64,000 nt of DNA from Phorcus lineatus (taxonomy: Eukaryota > Mollusca > Gastropoda > Trochida > Trochidae). The DNA lies in the NCBI GenBank assembly GCA_921293015.1, contig OV121089.1, positions 39,294,520 through 39,358,519 of the forward strand, read 5' to 3'. The translations under genes were made by a program, and so were the position numbers. The notes under the pieces were generated by a model. That model was not told where the DNA came from, did not search any database, and saw only the letters and a program-made list of their open reading frames with translations. The first letter of the stretch is position 1, and every line of letters begins with the position of its first letter. This document shows positions 24,101 through 36,898 of this stretch, one piece after another.

Positions 24101-27100
24101 AAGAACATAATATTTTTGTTCCGCAAAAACATTAAACAAATTGATTACAATCATTGCTTTCGGAATTGTCAACAACACAGGATGTCATGACATTGACTGC
24201 ATATTTTGAAACATAGGAATTCAACAACTTGAGAAATACAAGAGGTGGAGAAATAACAAAGAACCTTTTGCGGACGACACTTGATGTCATATGCAGCCCT
24301 TCCCGCAAATCTTCATCTGTCAGTATCAGCAGTAGGTCTCCATCTACCTCCGCCTCCACAAAATAACCTGAGTATTTACTGAACCCAACCTGAAATAAAC
24401 CAAGACTTTATATTTATCACTTTTATCATATTTCTGTAAAAGACACTGGTGAACATTCTGAATCTCATTTTAAAGTTTTCCTGTCTAGATTTGTCTTCTG
24501 GCAAATGCATTCATGTATTTGTTTTGTTTTTTTGTAAAAACCCTTTCCAGATATTGATAGAGACACTCAATGTATGAAATTCTTTTTAAACTCTGTTGGC
24601 TCTTGGGCTTTTGTTTAAGAATTAAAATACCTTTCTAATCTCAAAGTCAAGCAGACTCCCATAGAGCGTAGACACTGTCTAAATTCCATAAACCAGATGA
24701 GCTTATACAAGCTTCTTTTGAACATTTACCTTCTTTGAAATAAACCTGCCATGGGCTGGTAGGAAAGCTGTCATTCAAACATTATATACTTCAACAGCAT
24801 TGGTAACAGAGATTAAATTTCAGGGGATAAACGGTTCACTACTACAGTTGTTGAACCTCTGTATTTTACATTGGGTTCGATGCACCGTACATTAATATGG
24901 ATTTTTTGTTCGTACCACATATTTAATTTGTGTCCAAAATATCATTTTGATAACTTAAAAAACCAATAACATTTATTAAAAAAGGTCAATGATCAAAAAA
25001 AATAATATTTATCATCATTAAAAGTCTTCAAGTTTCGAAGTGCTAAGTATACCTGTCGCCATTTTCCCGGAAGTAAACATTTGGAACGATTTAGTTTGAT
25101 CTTTAACTCTCAATAATAGTGTTTGAATGATGCGACTTTTCGAAATCTTTTTCAAATAAATATGGCGACTATTTGTTTCATACCGAAACCGAAAATGTAT
25201 CAATCTGAGGGTCCTGTAACGCAATACGCACTGACCACAAGCTCAAGCGTACGGGTTCACCCCTAATAAATTTCATGAAAAGTCAAGATCTTTATTTTAT
25301 ATGATAAAGAAGTTGACTACCCATAAATGTGTTTTATACATACCAGCTTCTTAAATGCCTCTCAAAAAAGGTAAAGCATTGGTATCATTTAAGTTTTAAA
25401 CAGCCCCTACACACCTGAGAGAGCCAGTACGCCACATCGTTAACTGTCCACAAGGGCACCTGCTGGGAAAGCCTATGGGGGATCTTCTCCCCAATCACTC
25501 GCAGAGCCTCCGCTGCCAACTTTGAGGCCACTGTGTTGGGACTACTTGCGATCTTCTTCAGGGGCTGTACCGCATCAATTTCATAAAATATCTGCAAAAA
25601 TGATCAATGGACATTCAATGACCTATTAGAACCAATTCTGTTATCACCTATGGGAGCATAACCTCTTTGTTAAATGATGCAAATATAAGCTTTTCAATAT
25701 ATGAATATTTAAGGAGTTGCATTCTTTTAGATTCTGGTGCTTTCTTAATTGTCATAAATAATTACAAGGAAACCTTTTAAGGTTTGGGGTTTATATTTCC
25801 ACTAAGTGAAATGAAATGTAACATGTAATAATGCCATGAATATCAGACACTCTCTTGTGTCTCAGGGCCTCCTTTCACAAAGCAACCTTAACTAAGGTTA
25901 ACTAAGGACCTTAACTCCCATTCTTTAACATTGCACTAAGGTTATCTTAAGGACTTACGATCACCTTAGGGCTTTGTGAAAGGAGGCCCTGATCCTTTGC
26001 AAAAGAAGTGAAAGCTGTATGTCAAGTATCTCGGACAAATACCACTAAGGGATAGAAAGACCATACCTCTTGTCTGCCCTGTTCTGCTTTGATTGTTGCC
26101 TCCATGGCAAAGTGAAAAGCAGCAAGAGCCTGCGCCTCCTGCCTTCGACTGAACAGCAGGGGGATCAGACGCTTCAACCAGATCTTGTCTCGACCCTGCT
26201 TGTGCGTGACATCGCTCTGGGCAAATACTGAAGGTTTGTTGCTGTTGATGAATGGTAACACGAGATCAAGTGTTCCTGACTTGAGAACTGATGCTTCTAG
26301 TTCTTTGTTGGCCACTAATGCTGATATTGCCAAGCAAGCATAATACCTCACACTGTTATCCAGATTAAAGGCAAGAGGAAAGAGCCATTCAGGCACTCTA
26401 CGCTTTGACATCTCCTCCTGATTCTCAGCCCCTCCAAACAAGGAGAGGTTAGCAAGGGCTTTGGCACATCTACGTAAGATCTGATTGTCACTACACCGGC
26501 ACCAATGTAGAATCACATCAAGACCACCTAAGGCTATCACCTTCCCACAAGTTTCCTCACTTAGTTTGAACAAATTCTCCAATATACCAGTCATGGCCTT
26601 GGCAAGGGAGTTGTCTCCTAGAAAGGTTTTTGTCATCTTTACAACAACCACTAGTCCAATTTTGGCAACTCTTTCCCTGTTTTTAGTCGACATTACCTGT
26701 TCCAGCAGGTTCACTGAGGCCACTAAAAGTTCTTTTGAAGGAGAAGCACAGTTGTACACAAGCCTGTCCAGCAAACCTTCCATACGAACAATATCACACA
26801 GCCCATAGGCGAGATCTCTCCCATATACAGGTGTGTCCCAAGCCTCACCAACCACATCAAGAATCTGAACTAGAATTTTACACTGGGTCGCCAGATCACA
26901 GCTTTTCAACTCTGTTATATAATTCTCGAGCTTCTGTGAAAGGGTCTGGTAGCTAAGCTTCAAGTTATGTCTGTACTTGTGTAGTGATGAACCGTGGGGG
27001 AACCGTAGAGGGTATTTGGCATAGAAGGATCCCCCATTTCCATAGTCGTCACTGTCAGGTGAAGCAGGCACAAAGTCCTGGGTGGAACTACATAGCATCT

Positions 27101-27470
27101 GCCTGTCCTGAAAAGCATCAGACTGAACCAGTTCATCATCAAATTCCTGGGGGATAGGTTCTAAAGCTGGACTTACTTTCAAACGAATTTTCAGATTTTT
27201 ACTCTCATCAAAACCTGTAAAACTCTCAGGACCAACATCAGACAGGTCAAAGTAAACCCTGGTGCTCTCAGAGATTAGAGTATCCTCATTCCGCTCCTCA
27301 ATATTATCTGCAGACAGAGACTGTTCCAGGCCTCGTTTCTTCAGGACTTTATGAACCCCAAGGAATGCGTCTGACATTGACCTCTCTAAGGTCAGTGTGG
27401 GGTCAAAGGTCTTGGCAGTCTTCTCTCCCGTTTTCCTCTTTGGGGGACCAGACTTATCCCCTGATTCCAT
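21155..27470 (-). CDS. SARM1: SARM1 copy B (ARM-SAM-SAM-TIR NAD+ hydrolase), complete
   Basis: Seven exons on the minus strand with GT/AG borders: 27470-26067, 25591-25415, 24389-24265, 23830-23595, 22839-22704, 22300-21989, 21374-21155. The sum is 2610 nt, 869 residues plus TAG. The ATG at 27470 follows an in-frame stop 13 bp upstream. Domains: basic/Ser-rich N-terminus (1-160), ARM (about 165-510), two SAM domains (about 512-650), TIR (about 675-820), Ser/His-rich tail. The ARM ligand-site positions are kept (W211, R218, E257, Q258, R265, K302), and the catalytic Glu of WVHKE is residue 757. Exons 2-4 have the same lengths as in copy A (177, 125, 236), and exon 6 (312 nt) equals A exons 6 plus 7 (190+122), so B lacks that intron. 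The two copies share very similar ARM segments, so they are paralogues in tail-to-tail orientation. An active NADase is predicted from the motifs. Confidence 0.96.
22945..23025 (+). mobile_element. tRNA-like SINE head or tRNA pseudogene in SARM1-B intron 4
   Basis: tggctcaatgggttgag fits an A box and its flank, and ctaggtttgatctc fits a B box. They are spaced as in a tRNA, with an anticodon-arm-like tctgactaccacctggaggtc between them. The acceptor stem does not pair well, so it is read as a tRNA-derived SINE fragment and not a functional tRNA. Confidence 0.6.
25863..25991. mobile_element. 129-bp palindromic MITE in SARM1-B intron 1
   Basis: Near-perfect inverted ends: cagggcctcctttcac at the left, gtgaaaggaggccctg at the right. 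The interior repeats aaccttaactaaggttaac and ends taaggtgatc on the reverse strand. It is the same family as about 7850-7965. There is no coding capacity and no clear target duplication. Confidence 0.8.
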
Positions 27471-30400
27471 ATTTGATGCAGATCAGCTAGCTTCTACTGC
27501 AGGGACTCTAGACCCTTCCTGTCATGATGGGAATATATCAGCACAACTTGTATCATTTTGGTCTCACAGCACCTGAAAGAGAAAATATTTGTGCCTTTGG
27601 TGTAACAATGCATCTAACAAATGTAAGGTTGCCATTGTCAGCTCTGAAAAGTTCTTTATCAACAAAGAAAATGAAAGCACAGTCCATCACAAACAAAGCA
27701 ACAGAATCATCTGGTTAACTATTGATAGTTTCAATAGTGTAGAGTTTTCTGCATTAGGATTAATTCAGAATGTCTCACGATGTAATTATACGAGTTTCCT
27801 TGAAATTAGGACTTGAGATTGCAAATTTACAAGCAAGGTCAAGTAACATGCTGCAGTGACTTTTAAAGAGGTCAAAGTCAAATCTATAAGCTTAATGTAG
27901 TCAGTTAACCTGGATCAAATTCAACAAGTGCCTTTCCATGTCCTGCAGATTTAGAGAAGTTAACATTAGCTCATTATGCAATGAGGCATTTTCAGGGCTC
28001 CTTTAATTCTAATGAATGAATATGTCATCACATATTTCAGTATCAAACCTAAGTCTTATGATAGTTAAGATGTTCTATTGACTTGTATACTTCTATAAGA
28101 GCAACAACATCTGGCCATGTCAAGATGAAAAAGCCTGTAATGAAAGATTTCAGCCCAACTTTACACCATGCCATTTCCTTATTAACCTCTTGAAAAACAA
28201 GTCTAGATTTTGTCTTGAATACCATTTCTCTGAGGTTTACCTTTCCAATACAAATAAAATATATGATTATAATGGTCTTACCTCTTAAAAAGAAATAACA
28301 TAAACTGATAAACTGGTTTTCTGATTGACTTAGTATCAGTCAAATTCTATTAGATTGTTATAATGAAGGTTGACACTTTTTCATAATTTGTGACCTGTAA
28401 TTTATTCTGGACTTGAAATTGATGAAAACCCTATGTCTTTTATCTCATATTCAGTGACTTCACTACTGAAAATATAGTGAAAAACACAAACATAAGGTGT
28501 TTGACCTTCTGAAGAAACACCATTTTGCACAAACATACATTTATTGGGGTAACTTTAAAGAAACAAAATTTCCCAAAAAATGTGCTACTGCACCCTTAAA
28601 TATCACAGTAAATTTTGAACATTGTTCAACAATGAAGTATTTAAATGGAATTATTTCAGTTATGTTCAACTTTGTCAAACAATATAGTCGTAAAGTATCA
28701 TTATCCACATACAACATTGTAAATCAATGTAGTGTCACAAAAAAGACTCATATTTAGTGCAATTGTTAGAAAAGGCTACAAGTGAAACATTGTAATATAG
28801 ACAGTAAATGAACCAACAATGTTACACAATTCAGGAATATAATGTCTCTCACAAAACTATTGTTTCACATATTATTACTGATGTAAGTTATATCTAAGGT
28901 AAAACAAGTACGTTGTTACATAACACACATAAATAAAATCTTCATCATCTCATTCCCAAAAACTTTTATGGTGTGTGTGTGTAATGTTGGTTTGACTAAA
29001 ATAATCACTGAATCTAGTTATTATTATTGCATTGTATAACTGTAATGTGACCTAAGAGTACAATGAGAAAAAAACATCTAAAACATAAAGTTACTTATCA
29101 ACAATACTAAAAAAATCAGCTTGGCTATACTTACAATATCTACAAAATGATAATCATAACAATAGTAGTTGAACTTCTGAAAGAAATAAGTCTAAGGGAG
29201 ACACGCCTACAGGTATTACTCATTGATTGTATTGACATTTGTTACAGTGATGTAACTATAGAACCCAGTCAATGAGGGAATGTTTTTTGTGTGTATTTAT
29301 TTGGCATTTAAAGTCCAAGAGATCATTCCTTTTATCAACTTTAATATCACCTCGTTACTAAGCTTTACGGTGTTCTTGATGAGTGAATAGAGCGCACGTT
29401 TTGCATTCGTTGTTAGGTAATTAAACAACGCCTGTCTAAAGACGTATGTAGGTCTCTGGCCTAGTAGCCCAGAAAGATATCTACTCCACCAACCTTGTTC
29501 GCTAGTTCCCGTAAATCGTGAAGATTACTCCCGTCGGTTCGATAATGCAAGTTTTACTACATGCAAACGAAGGTATAAAAATAAACCTCTGCATCAACTT
29601 CATGTCGTGACCCAGTGACACATGTCTTCTCTATTATTATTAATTGCGAAATCAGTCGTGATGGACTGATCTAAATTCGTTCCTTGGAGGCCATGACACT
29701 CAGTTATTTTGACATCACGGGTTGTCTCCCTTAGCTCAGTCGGTCAGCCAAGTGCACTTTCACAAGTAAAATAATTCTTCTAAAATTCTAGATAGTTTGT
29801 TGAATTGTAAGACAATACTACTATTCAGGAACGCAAACACATAAAAAACATCTTACGTGAAATTTTATGCGTCAACGTTTAACTGATTTACTAATTTTTC
29901 CTTTGATATTTGTCATTGCGTCATGAAATACGAAAACGCCCTTCTATACAAAACCCACTGTTACAAACTTTTCCTTATGACTTACATTTTCATATCGCTA
30001 AGCCAATATAATTCAAATGATTTTTTAATGTATTTCGAATGGTGATGTTAACACCGGTCTCTTATTCTACAACTATTTTAGATCTCGACCCAATGATTAT
30101 TTTAGCAATATTCGATCAACACATGCAGTTTTTCTATAATCATTAACCGTGAAATTTGCTAATTAAATATAGATTTTTCAGATACATGAAAATTAATTGA
30201 AATGATAATATCCAGAAAGTTGAGAAAATTAAAAACAACTATGGCAAGGAATTTTTTATAAACTGAAATATATTTTCTTTTAATTACCTCTCAGGATAAA
30301 CTCTCAAGTATAAACAGCTATAAGCAAAATGAACGTTTTATCCGTGTTTGTTTTTAAGTCGAGGTGTCTTTTTTCATAAAAGTACACAGTTTATTGACAG

Positions 30401-31986
30401 TGGCTCTACATGACGTTGCATAACATTAAGCAGTGACATGTATACGGTATTTGAGAAGGTATCTCGGTTTAAAATCACAAACAACTTTAAACTTTTTTTA
30501 GGAAACCATACGCTAGGACTGTACCATCAGCCTAACTTTTTACATACTACCTTCAGAATTTCCATTCTTTTCTAAATTTATTTTAGAATAATATGGAAAA
30601 CATTGCAAGGAATGAATATTTTTTTCTTATCATGATACACATTTAGAAAATATAAACTTTGAACGATGTAGCGGACTTATCTAGGACATTAATGTACATT
30701 GTATACACACAGAATTTGATTGAGCACCCCATATGATTTAAACTGAAATACAGTGCTCTGTGAATATTATGATCAATAAAATGAATTGGTCACTACAGAT
30801 ATAACGATTGAATATAATTTTATTGAATGATTTATTGAAATATGAATTGACCATGTGCAAAAGGATTGAAAAATATGAAGCAAATTGGAGTTTTTACTCA
30901 TAAATAACCATTGTCCTTGAGGAGAAACTAGACAATATACTAAGTAATTGATTTATTCTAAACAACAATTATGACACAAAGTTGACTTTCATACGCCTAA
31001 ACATCTTTTATCATGCATGATAAGAGGCTAGCCAGATATTGAACTTTCATCCTCTATTTTCAGTAAACTTTGAGAAAAGTCCTACAATCTTAAAACGTTT
31101 GAACGAATTTGAGATTATTATCTTCATTTTGTTACTCCAACACTTCATCTTGCTTAAGATAAGCCATTCCCATTGATATTGGACGGATTTGTCCGTTTGG
31201 CAATTTGATTTAATTTGACAATTTCATTATTCTGTGAATTTGAAATTTCACACCGCTTTAACGGGTGAATTTTGTAAAATTGTCAGGTACTAAAGTACCA
31301 CCACCTCCATTGCAAGAATATCATAAATCACACAACAACAACAGACGCATGTGTTTCGTTTGGATTCGACATTAGAATATAAAGTCATTGTAAAAGCACT
31401 TATCCAAAGACAGCGAAACGTTAGCAGAAAAATGTTTTCGTTTCTACACTGTTAGATGATTGTTCTATCTAATGTCACTATTTGCTTGCCTTTAGAGTTT
31501 TCGTCTTTCTCACGAGAACCATTTTGTTGTTAAAAACTGAGAGATGCTTAATTATGTTCTTTTAGGGCTCCTCCACATTGTGTGATGACCGGATTGTTTA
31601 TACGGTAATCGTTTATAAACATACTGAACCGCAAAAGAAAGTAACCTACTAAAACTTATTCCTGACATATTTCATATGAATGAGAAGCTCATTTTGCGTC
31701 GATATTGCATTGGTGCAGTGTGTTTGAATGCATATTTGATAAAACAAGGATTAAACGGATGATTTCGTGATTTTTAAGAAAAAAAGTGAATAAACAAACG
31801 TTATCATGTTAAACAGTTTCCAGAGACACTCATGAAACCTTTGTTCTTGGCAAATCTATCGATAATACCAAGCCAAAAACATGCATCTTATCCATCTAAA
31901 AAATCTCTAAGAGGCGAAAGCCTGGATGCTTGTAAGGAAACGTGGGATGTTATCAACCATGCTAGTGTAAGATAATCATGAAGATC
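27471..31986. other. Upstream flank of SARM1-B, no gene seen
   Basis: About 4.5 kb of AT-rich sequence holding only short chance frames. The SARM1-B promoter and any 5' UTR exon should lie here but cannot be placed from sequence alone. An isolated tRNA A-box-like string (ttagctcagtcgg, about 29731) has no B box after it. Confidence 0.4.
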
Positions 31987-33738
31987 GCAAAATCATAAGC
32001 GGCACCATTACAGACAAATACCGGGTCAAAACGCTAGGGAAAAGGGCTATTTTGTGACGTCTTTTCCCTTTCCAAATGCTATAAAATTGGCACCAGAGCA
32101 TGGCCGTTGGTAAAGATGCTGAACTATCGGCCTCTGATCCGCCATTTTGTTTTGAGGGAACTAATCAAATAGGAGATTTACTTTTACCAATTACTAACAT
32201 TATAAAAATTAACTATTTGTATGGATAGAATATCCACACATTTACAAATGATTTATGATAGCACTAATAAACAGCGTTGTAATGCCGTAGCCCATGCGAA
32301 GGGTTTTTACATTCGTAGCCATGATAAATGGCTTCACTTCCCATTCTTGTTTCATTTTACCGAACTTGCGTTCTCATTTATCTTGTTGTCGAATCTAAAT
32401 AAATCAAAATGTTAGCCTAAATGAGATGTTTCAACTGGATTATGGTCTATCCATCTACCAATAACAACCATGTATGACCTTGAATGCCCCCTTAAATATC
32501 GTTTCCACAAAAATATCCCGATAGGACTGTCCTTTTAAACACCAGAGATTGATCAGTATCAAGAATTTCACATAAAAGCATGTTCCGATGTTGTAACGTT
32601 TTTCTTTAGCCTAAGCTAATGAAGTCTTCCTAGAGCTTCATAATGACAGGTAAAGCTTCTTGGGGACAAATAGGCGAACGTCGTTCCAACGTTTGTGAGA
32701 AACATACGGCCGTTGGGATGGTCTAAGCATTACAATGTAAAGTAGAATGATTTACGAATATTCTCAAAGGACGCAAAGGAAAGTGTCATGCATATCTGTA
32801 ACAACACATTTTAATCGAATTCGTAACGTCACAGAAATCTCCATTTATTGAAGAGAGATTAGGCAAAATCATAAGCGGCACCATTACAGACAAATACCGG
32901 GTCAAAACGCTAGGGAAAAGGGCTATTTTGTGACGTCTTTTCCCTTTCCAAATGCTATAAAATTGGCACCAGAGCATGGCCGTTGGTAAAGATGCTGAAC
33001 TATCGGCCTCTGATCCGCCATTTTGTTTTGAGGGAACTAATCAAATAGGAGATTTACTTTTACCAATTACTAACATTATAAAAATTAACTATTTGTATGG
33101 ATAGAATATCCACACATTTACAAATGATTTATGATAGCACTAATAAACAGCGTTGTAATGCCGTAGCCCATGCGAAGGGTTTTTACATTCGTAGCCATGA
33201 TAAATGGCTTCACTTCCCATTCTTGTTTCATTTTACCGAACTTGCGTTCTCATTTATCTTGTTGTCGAATCTAAATAAATCAAAATGTTAGCCTAAATGA
33301 GATGTTTCAACTGGATTATGGTCTATCCATCTACCAATAACAACCATGTATGACCTTGAATGCCCCCTTAAATATCGTTTCCACAAAAATATCCCGATAG
33401 GACTGTCCTTTTAAACACCAGAGATTGATCAGTATCAAGAATTTCACATAAAAGCATGTTCCGATGTTGTAACGTTTTTCTTTAGCCTAAGCTAATGAAG
33501 TCTTCCTAGAGCTTCATAATGACAGGTAAAGCTTCTTGGGGACAAATAGGCGAACGTCGTTCCAACGTTTGTGAGAAACATACGGCCGTTGGGATGGTCT
33601 AAGCATTACAATGTAAAGTAGAATGATTTACGAATATTCTCAAAGGACGCAAAGGAAAGTGTCATGCATATCTGTAACAACACATTTTAATCGAATTCGT
33701 AACGTCACAGAAATCTCCATTTATTGAAGAGAGATTAG
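31987..33738. repeat. 876-bp head-to-tail tandem duplication, apparently identical copies
   Basis: Unit 1 is 31987-32862 and unit 2 is 32863-33738. I read no difference between them, including identical 64-codon chance frames at 32221 and 33097. Both junctions share only a gc dinucleotide (gc at 31987, 32863 and 33739). No gene or transposon structure is seen inside. It is either a very recent duplication or an assembly artefact. Confidence 0.9.
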
Positions 33739-34369
33739 GCATGTGCACACATTACCAAATGTCCTCTTTGGTGCCAATATCAAGACAACTCAAGTTTGGC
33801 ATGGTCATCACTCATTATTGATATAAATAGTGTCACTTCTTGTGGATTGTGCACAAAGTAAGACTTCATGAATCACAACCAAGGCCGACAACTCCGATTT
33901 GGCTATACATTTCTCAGAGTGTTTGGCACTTACCATTTGCTTTCATTAATCCGCTAAAGAAATGTATCTACGGATAATCCTAATGTAAGTTTGGCAAATG
34001 AGACACGGCACAGGATTTAAGATATCTGAAACAATGTTTACTCAAGTGTATGGTGAAGGAAACTATTGACATTACCGATTTAACGTTATTGACCATGATT
34101 CCAAACTAAAACACGACCATCCACCTGGTCTAGTTTTTGTGATGTATTGGAATGAAGATCACTGAACGGAATCATTTGAGTGACGTTTATTTAGTTGCTC
34201 ATTATAAAGCAAACTTTAACCAAGACAGCTGCTGCTTAATCATGGAATAAATATTTCCAACTTCATGGAAGATCTTGGTCCATGGTTTACCCTTATGTTT
34301 CATCCCGGTTCAGAAAATTGACGCAATACGCTTCGAATCGCTTGATCATCAAAACAAATCTATGAAACC
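33739..34369. other. Unannotated interval
   Basis: Sequence between the 876-bp duplication and the long-inverted-repeat element. I see no gene or repeat in it. Confidence 0.4.
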
Positions 34370-35857
34370 ATGGTCACACCGTAGGAGCGGTGAACGGCAG
34401 GCAATATTTAATAACTGAAAGTGAACTATTTGATGCGCGAGAGGTCGGAACGTTTTGTGTTTTAAGTGTAGGAACATTTTCAATATCTATATATTCATAA
34501 GCCAAACTTCCACCAAAATCCATGCTGTAAAATAAAAGGCCTTTATGCGTATTATCGCCAAATTTCTTTCTATTCCGTCCACAGACTAGCCTATAGGCCT
34601 GAAAAACAATGTCTTGCCGCGACAACTTGTCCGTCAAAATATTTGAATTTTACGAACTTTTAGGTATCTTTGATAAATAAAGAAAAATCTAAACACACCA
34701 ACATTAAGAATATTTATCAAACTAACTTCATACCAAATTTGAAGGCTCTTCGTTGCCGTTTTCGAGCTGTCATATTTGAAACAACACCACCATCAAACTC
34801 TTAGTGAACGATTTCATAACACAGGCACTATTAACTTGGTGAACGATTTCATTTTCTGGTAGTGAACGATTTGTTGTCAACGTTAACTCGTCATCTTATT
34901 TTATTTTGTAGTATTCTAGCTTATTTTCAGGTTTTTACACTTCAGATGCGCTGTATAAACGATAAAAATGCCACCATATCAGTGTTGCCATTGTTAGGAA
35001 CATTTTGAAAACTTTTGTGGAGTGATATATATCAGTGCATTGATAGTGATAGAGAAAAGAAGTTTATCATTAAAAATCGTTAATGTGACAGGCACACTTA
35101 CATATGTAGAAAAGATCTTAAATATGTCCCAATAGATACTGATAAAGATATTGTTGTCTCCGGGGAACCAGAGTAACTGGGGTTTTTTTTGTAAAAAAGG
35201 ATTCAGCATCGTCATGACCATCAAACAGAGGAAATAAAAATAATGAATTGATGGATGACAACAAAAAAGGCAACAAAAATTAACTTATAATGCTAAGTGA
35301 CATGCTTCCATCAATTCTGTCAGTTACAGAAACATGCCATGTCTGACATTTCCGCTTGAGAATATAGCTTTTCTTCTTTTCATTGGTGGTGTGGCGTTTT
35401 ACAGCTCAGTATGTACATGTCAAATTCAGTGCAGTGACACTGTGAAAATGTTTTGGTTAGCGGCATTTCCCATGCCAAATTCCTTCGATTGAGTCATTAG
35501 CGCGCCAATGTCCGGTTTTCGATCATAAACGACCACTTGAACCTGTTTATTGTCTCCCTACTGAACTAATCAGCAATAAGATGGTGATTTTCAGAGACAG
35601 ACATTAATTTACGATAAAATGTATATATAAGACAATTAAGTGTGACATATTTGGCGCAAACAACATACTCGGTGTTCCCTGACAACTCTCGACAGTACAA
35701 GCGAAAACATCCTTGCAAATGAGATAATACCAGGAATTATTGTAGACTCTCTAGATATCATACAGAAAGAGTATGGTGAGGAAACCAAACCTGGGTTTTA
35801 GGTGCCGCGTCTTAACAAAACTTGGTCTTACATTCTCAACCTTTAGATGACTTCAAT

Positions 35858-35985
35858 TTAGAATGAGTGTTCATGTCGCCAATGTAATGTGCGATAAGTT
35901 GCATGTTTCTCATGTACAAACCGGGTGTGGCTCCTTAAACCATTCTGAGACGCATATTGCTGGCCGAAAGTACTACAAAGGAAGG
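35858..35985 (-). pseudogene. Degenerate C2H2 zinc-finger fragment inside the long-TIR element
   Basis: The minus-strand frame reads C-S-T-F-G...ASQNGLRSHTRFVH. It has the F/Y-x5-L-x2-H-x4-H half of a C2H2 finger, but Phe replaces the second Cys and no complete finger follows before the stop. It looks like a decayed fragment of a zinc-finger gene carried in the core of the element. Confidence 0.45.
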
Positions 35986-36080
35986 TTTTTTTCAGGGAGC
36001 AGCTTTTAACAGGAGTAGATTCTTGACAGGGGAATAGCACTTGTCTCATGTAATGACCCGTCCAAAATAATTCCACTCAC

Positions 36081-36082
<2 letters not shown>

Positions 36083-36114
<32 letters not shown>
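36083..36114. repeat. (AT)n microsatellite
   Basis: Uninterrupted alternating ta/at of about 32 bp inside the core of the long-TIR element. Confidence 0.9.
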
Positions 36115-36118
<4 letters not shown>

Positions 36119-36898
36119 TCTCCATCTGCAAATAGTTTACGATTAATATCACTATGATAAAACAATAGTTAAGAATTCGAAGGAATGGCACTTTTTTATT
36201 CAAGTTAAAACTTTTGGATATGGAAGGCCCATAGGTAAGAAATATAATCACTATGCGGTAAACAAAAATGAGTAAATAGAATCAAGGTGATCAGGATTTA
36301 CATGATTGTCATAGGCCTATACATGATGTAAATACACTAATCATGGACGATACAGCGCCCCTTCTGACTAGAAAACGTATTGAACGGTGACATTAAAGCG
36401 TACACTACACAATTAACACTTTGACATTAAATAGTTCACCATGATGTTATGAAATCGTTCACTAAGAATTTGATGGTGTTGTGGTTTCAAACATGACAGC
36501 TCAAAAACGGCACAACGAAAAGCCGTCAAATTTGGTATGAAGATAGTTTGATAAATATTCTTAATGTTGGTGGGTTTAGATTTTTATTTATTTATCAAAG
36601 ATACCTAAAAGTTCGTAAAATTCAAATATTTTGACGGACAGTTTGTCGCGGCACGACATTGTTTTTCAGGCCTATAGGCTAGTCTGTAGACAGAATAGAA
36701 AGAAATTTGGAGATAATACGCATAAAGGCCTTTTATTTTACAGCATGGATTTTGGTGGAAGTGTGGCTTATAAATATATAGATATTGACAATTTTCCTAC
36801 ACTTAAAACACAAAACGTTCCGACCTCTCGCGCATCAAATAGTTCACTTTCAGTTATTAAATATTGCCTGCCGTTCACCGCTCCTACGGTGTGATGGT

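Larger units (their letters stand above)
34370..36898. mobile_element. 2.5-kb transposable element with about 450-bp terminal inverted repeats
   Basis: The left arm (34375-about 34822) and right arm (about 36446-36893) are inverted copies, starting cacaccgtaggagcgg and ending ccgctcctacggtgtg. Each arm contains the same roughly 87-codon chance frame with a few changes. The element is flanked by the identical 5-mer atggt (34370-34374, 36894-36898). Because the next bases are also complementary, a 3-bp tgg duplication with tcacacc ends is equally possible. Inside are extra gtgaacgattt repeats, a 1.6-kb unique core and an (AT)n tract. No transposase is visible, so it is non-autonomous. Confidence 0.85.

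Noticed and set aside
26485-26956. Plus-strand frames antisense to SARM1-B exon 1
   Set aside because: Shadows of a strongly supported coding exon on the other strand.
29720-29760. tRNA A-box-like ttagctcagtcggtcag
   Set aside because: No B box at tRNA spacing and no acceptor stem.
32221-33291. Two identical 64-codon frames
   Set aside because: They are identical only because the 876-bp unit is duplicated; no domain, signal or splice support.
34374-36894. Conserved 87-codon frames in the two arms of the long-TIR element
   Set aside because: They are the same inverted-repeat arm read twice. Differences look random and the start codons are inside the terminal repeat, so this is probably not a gene.
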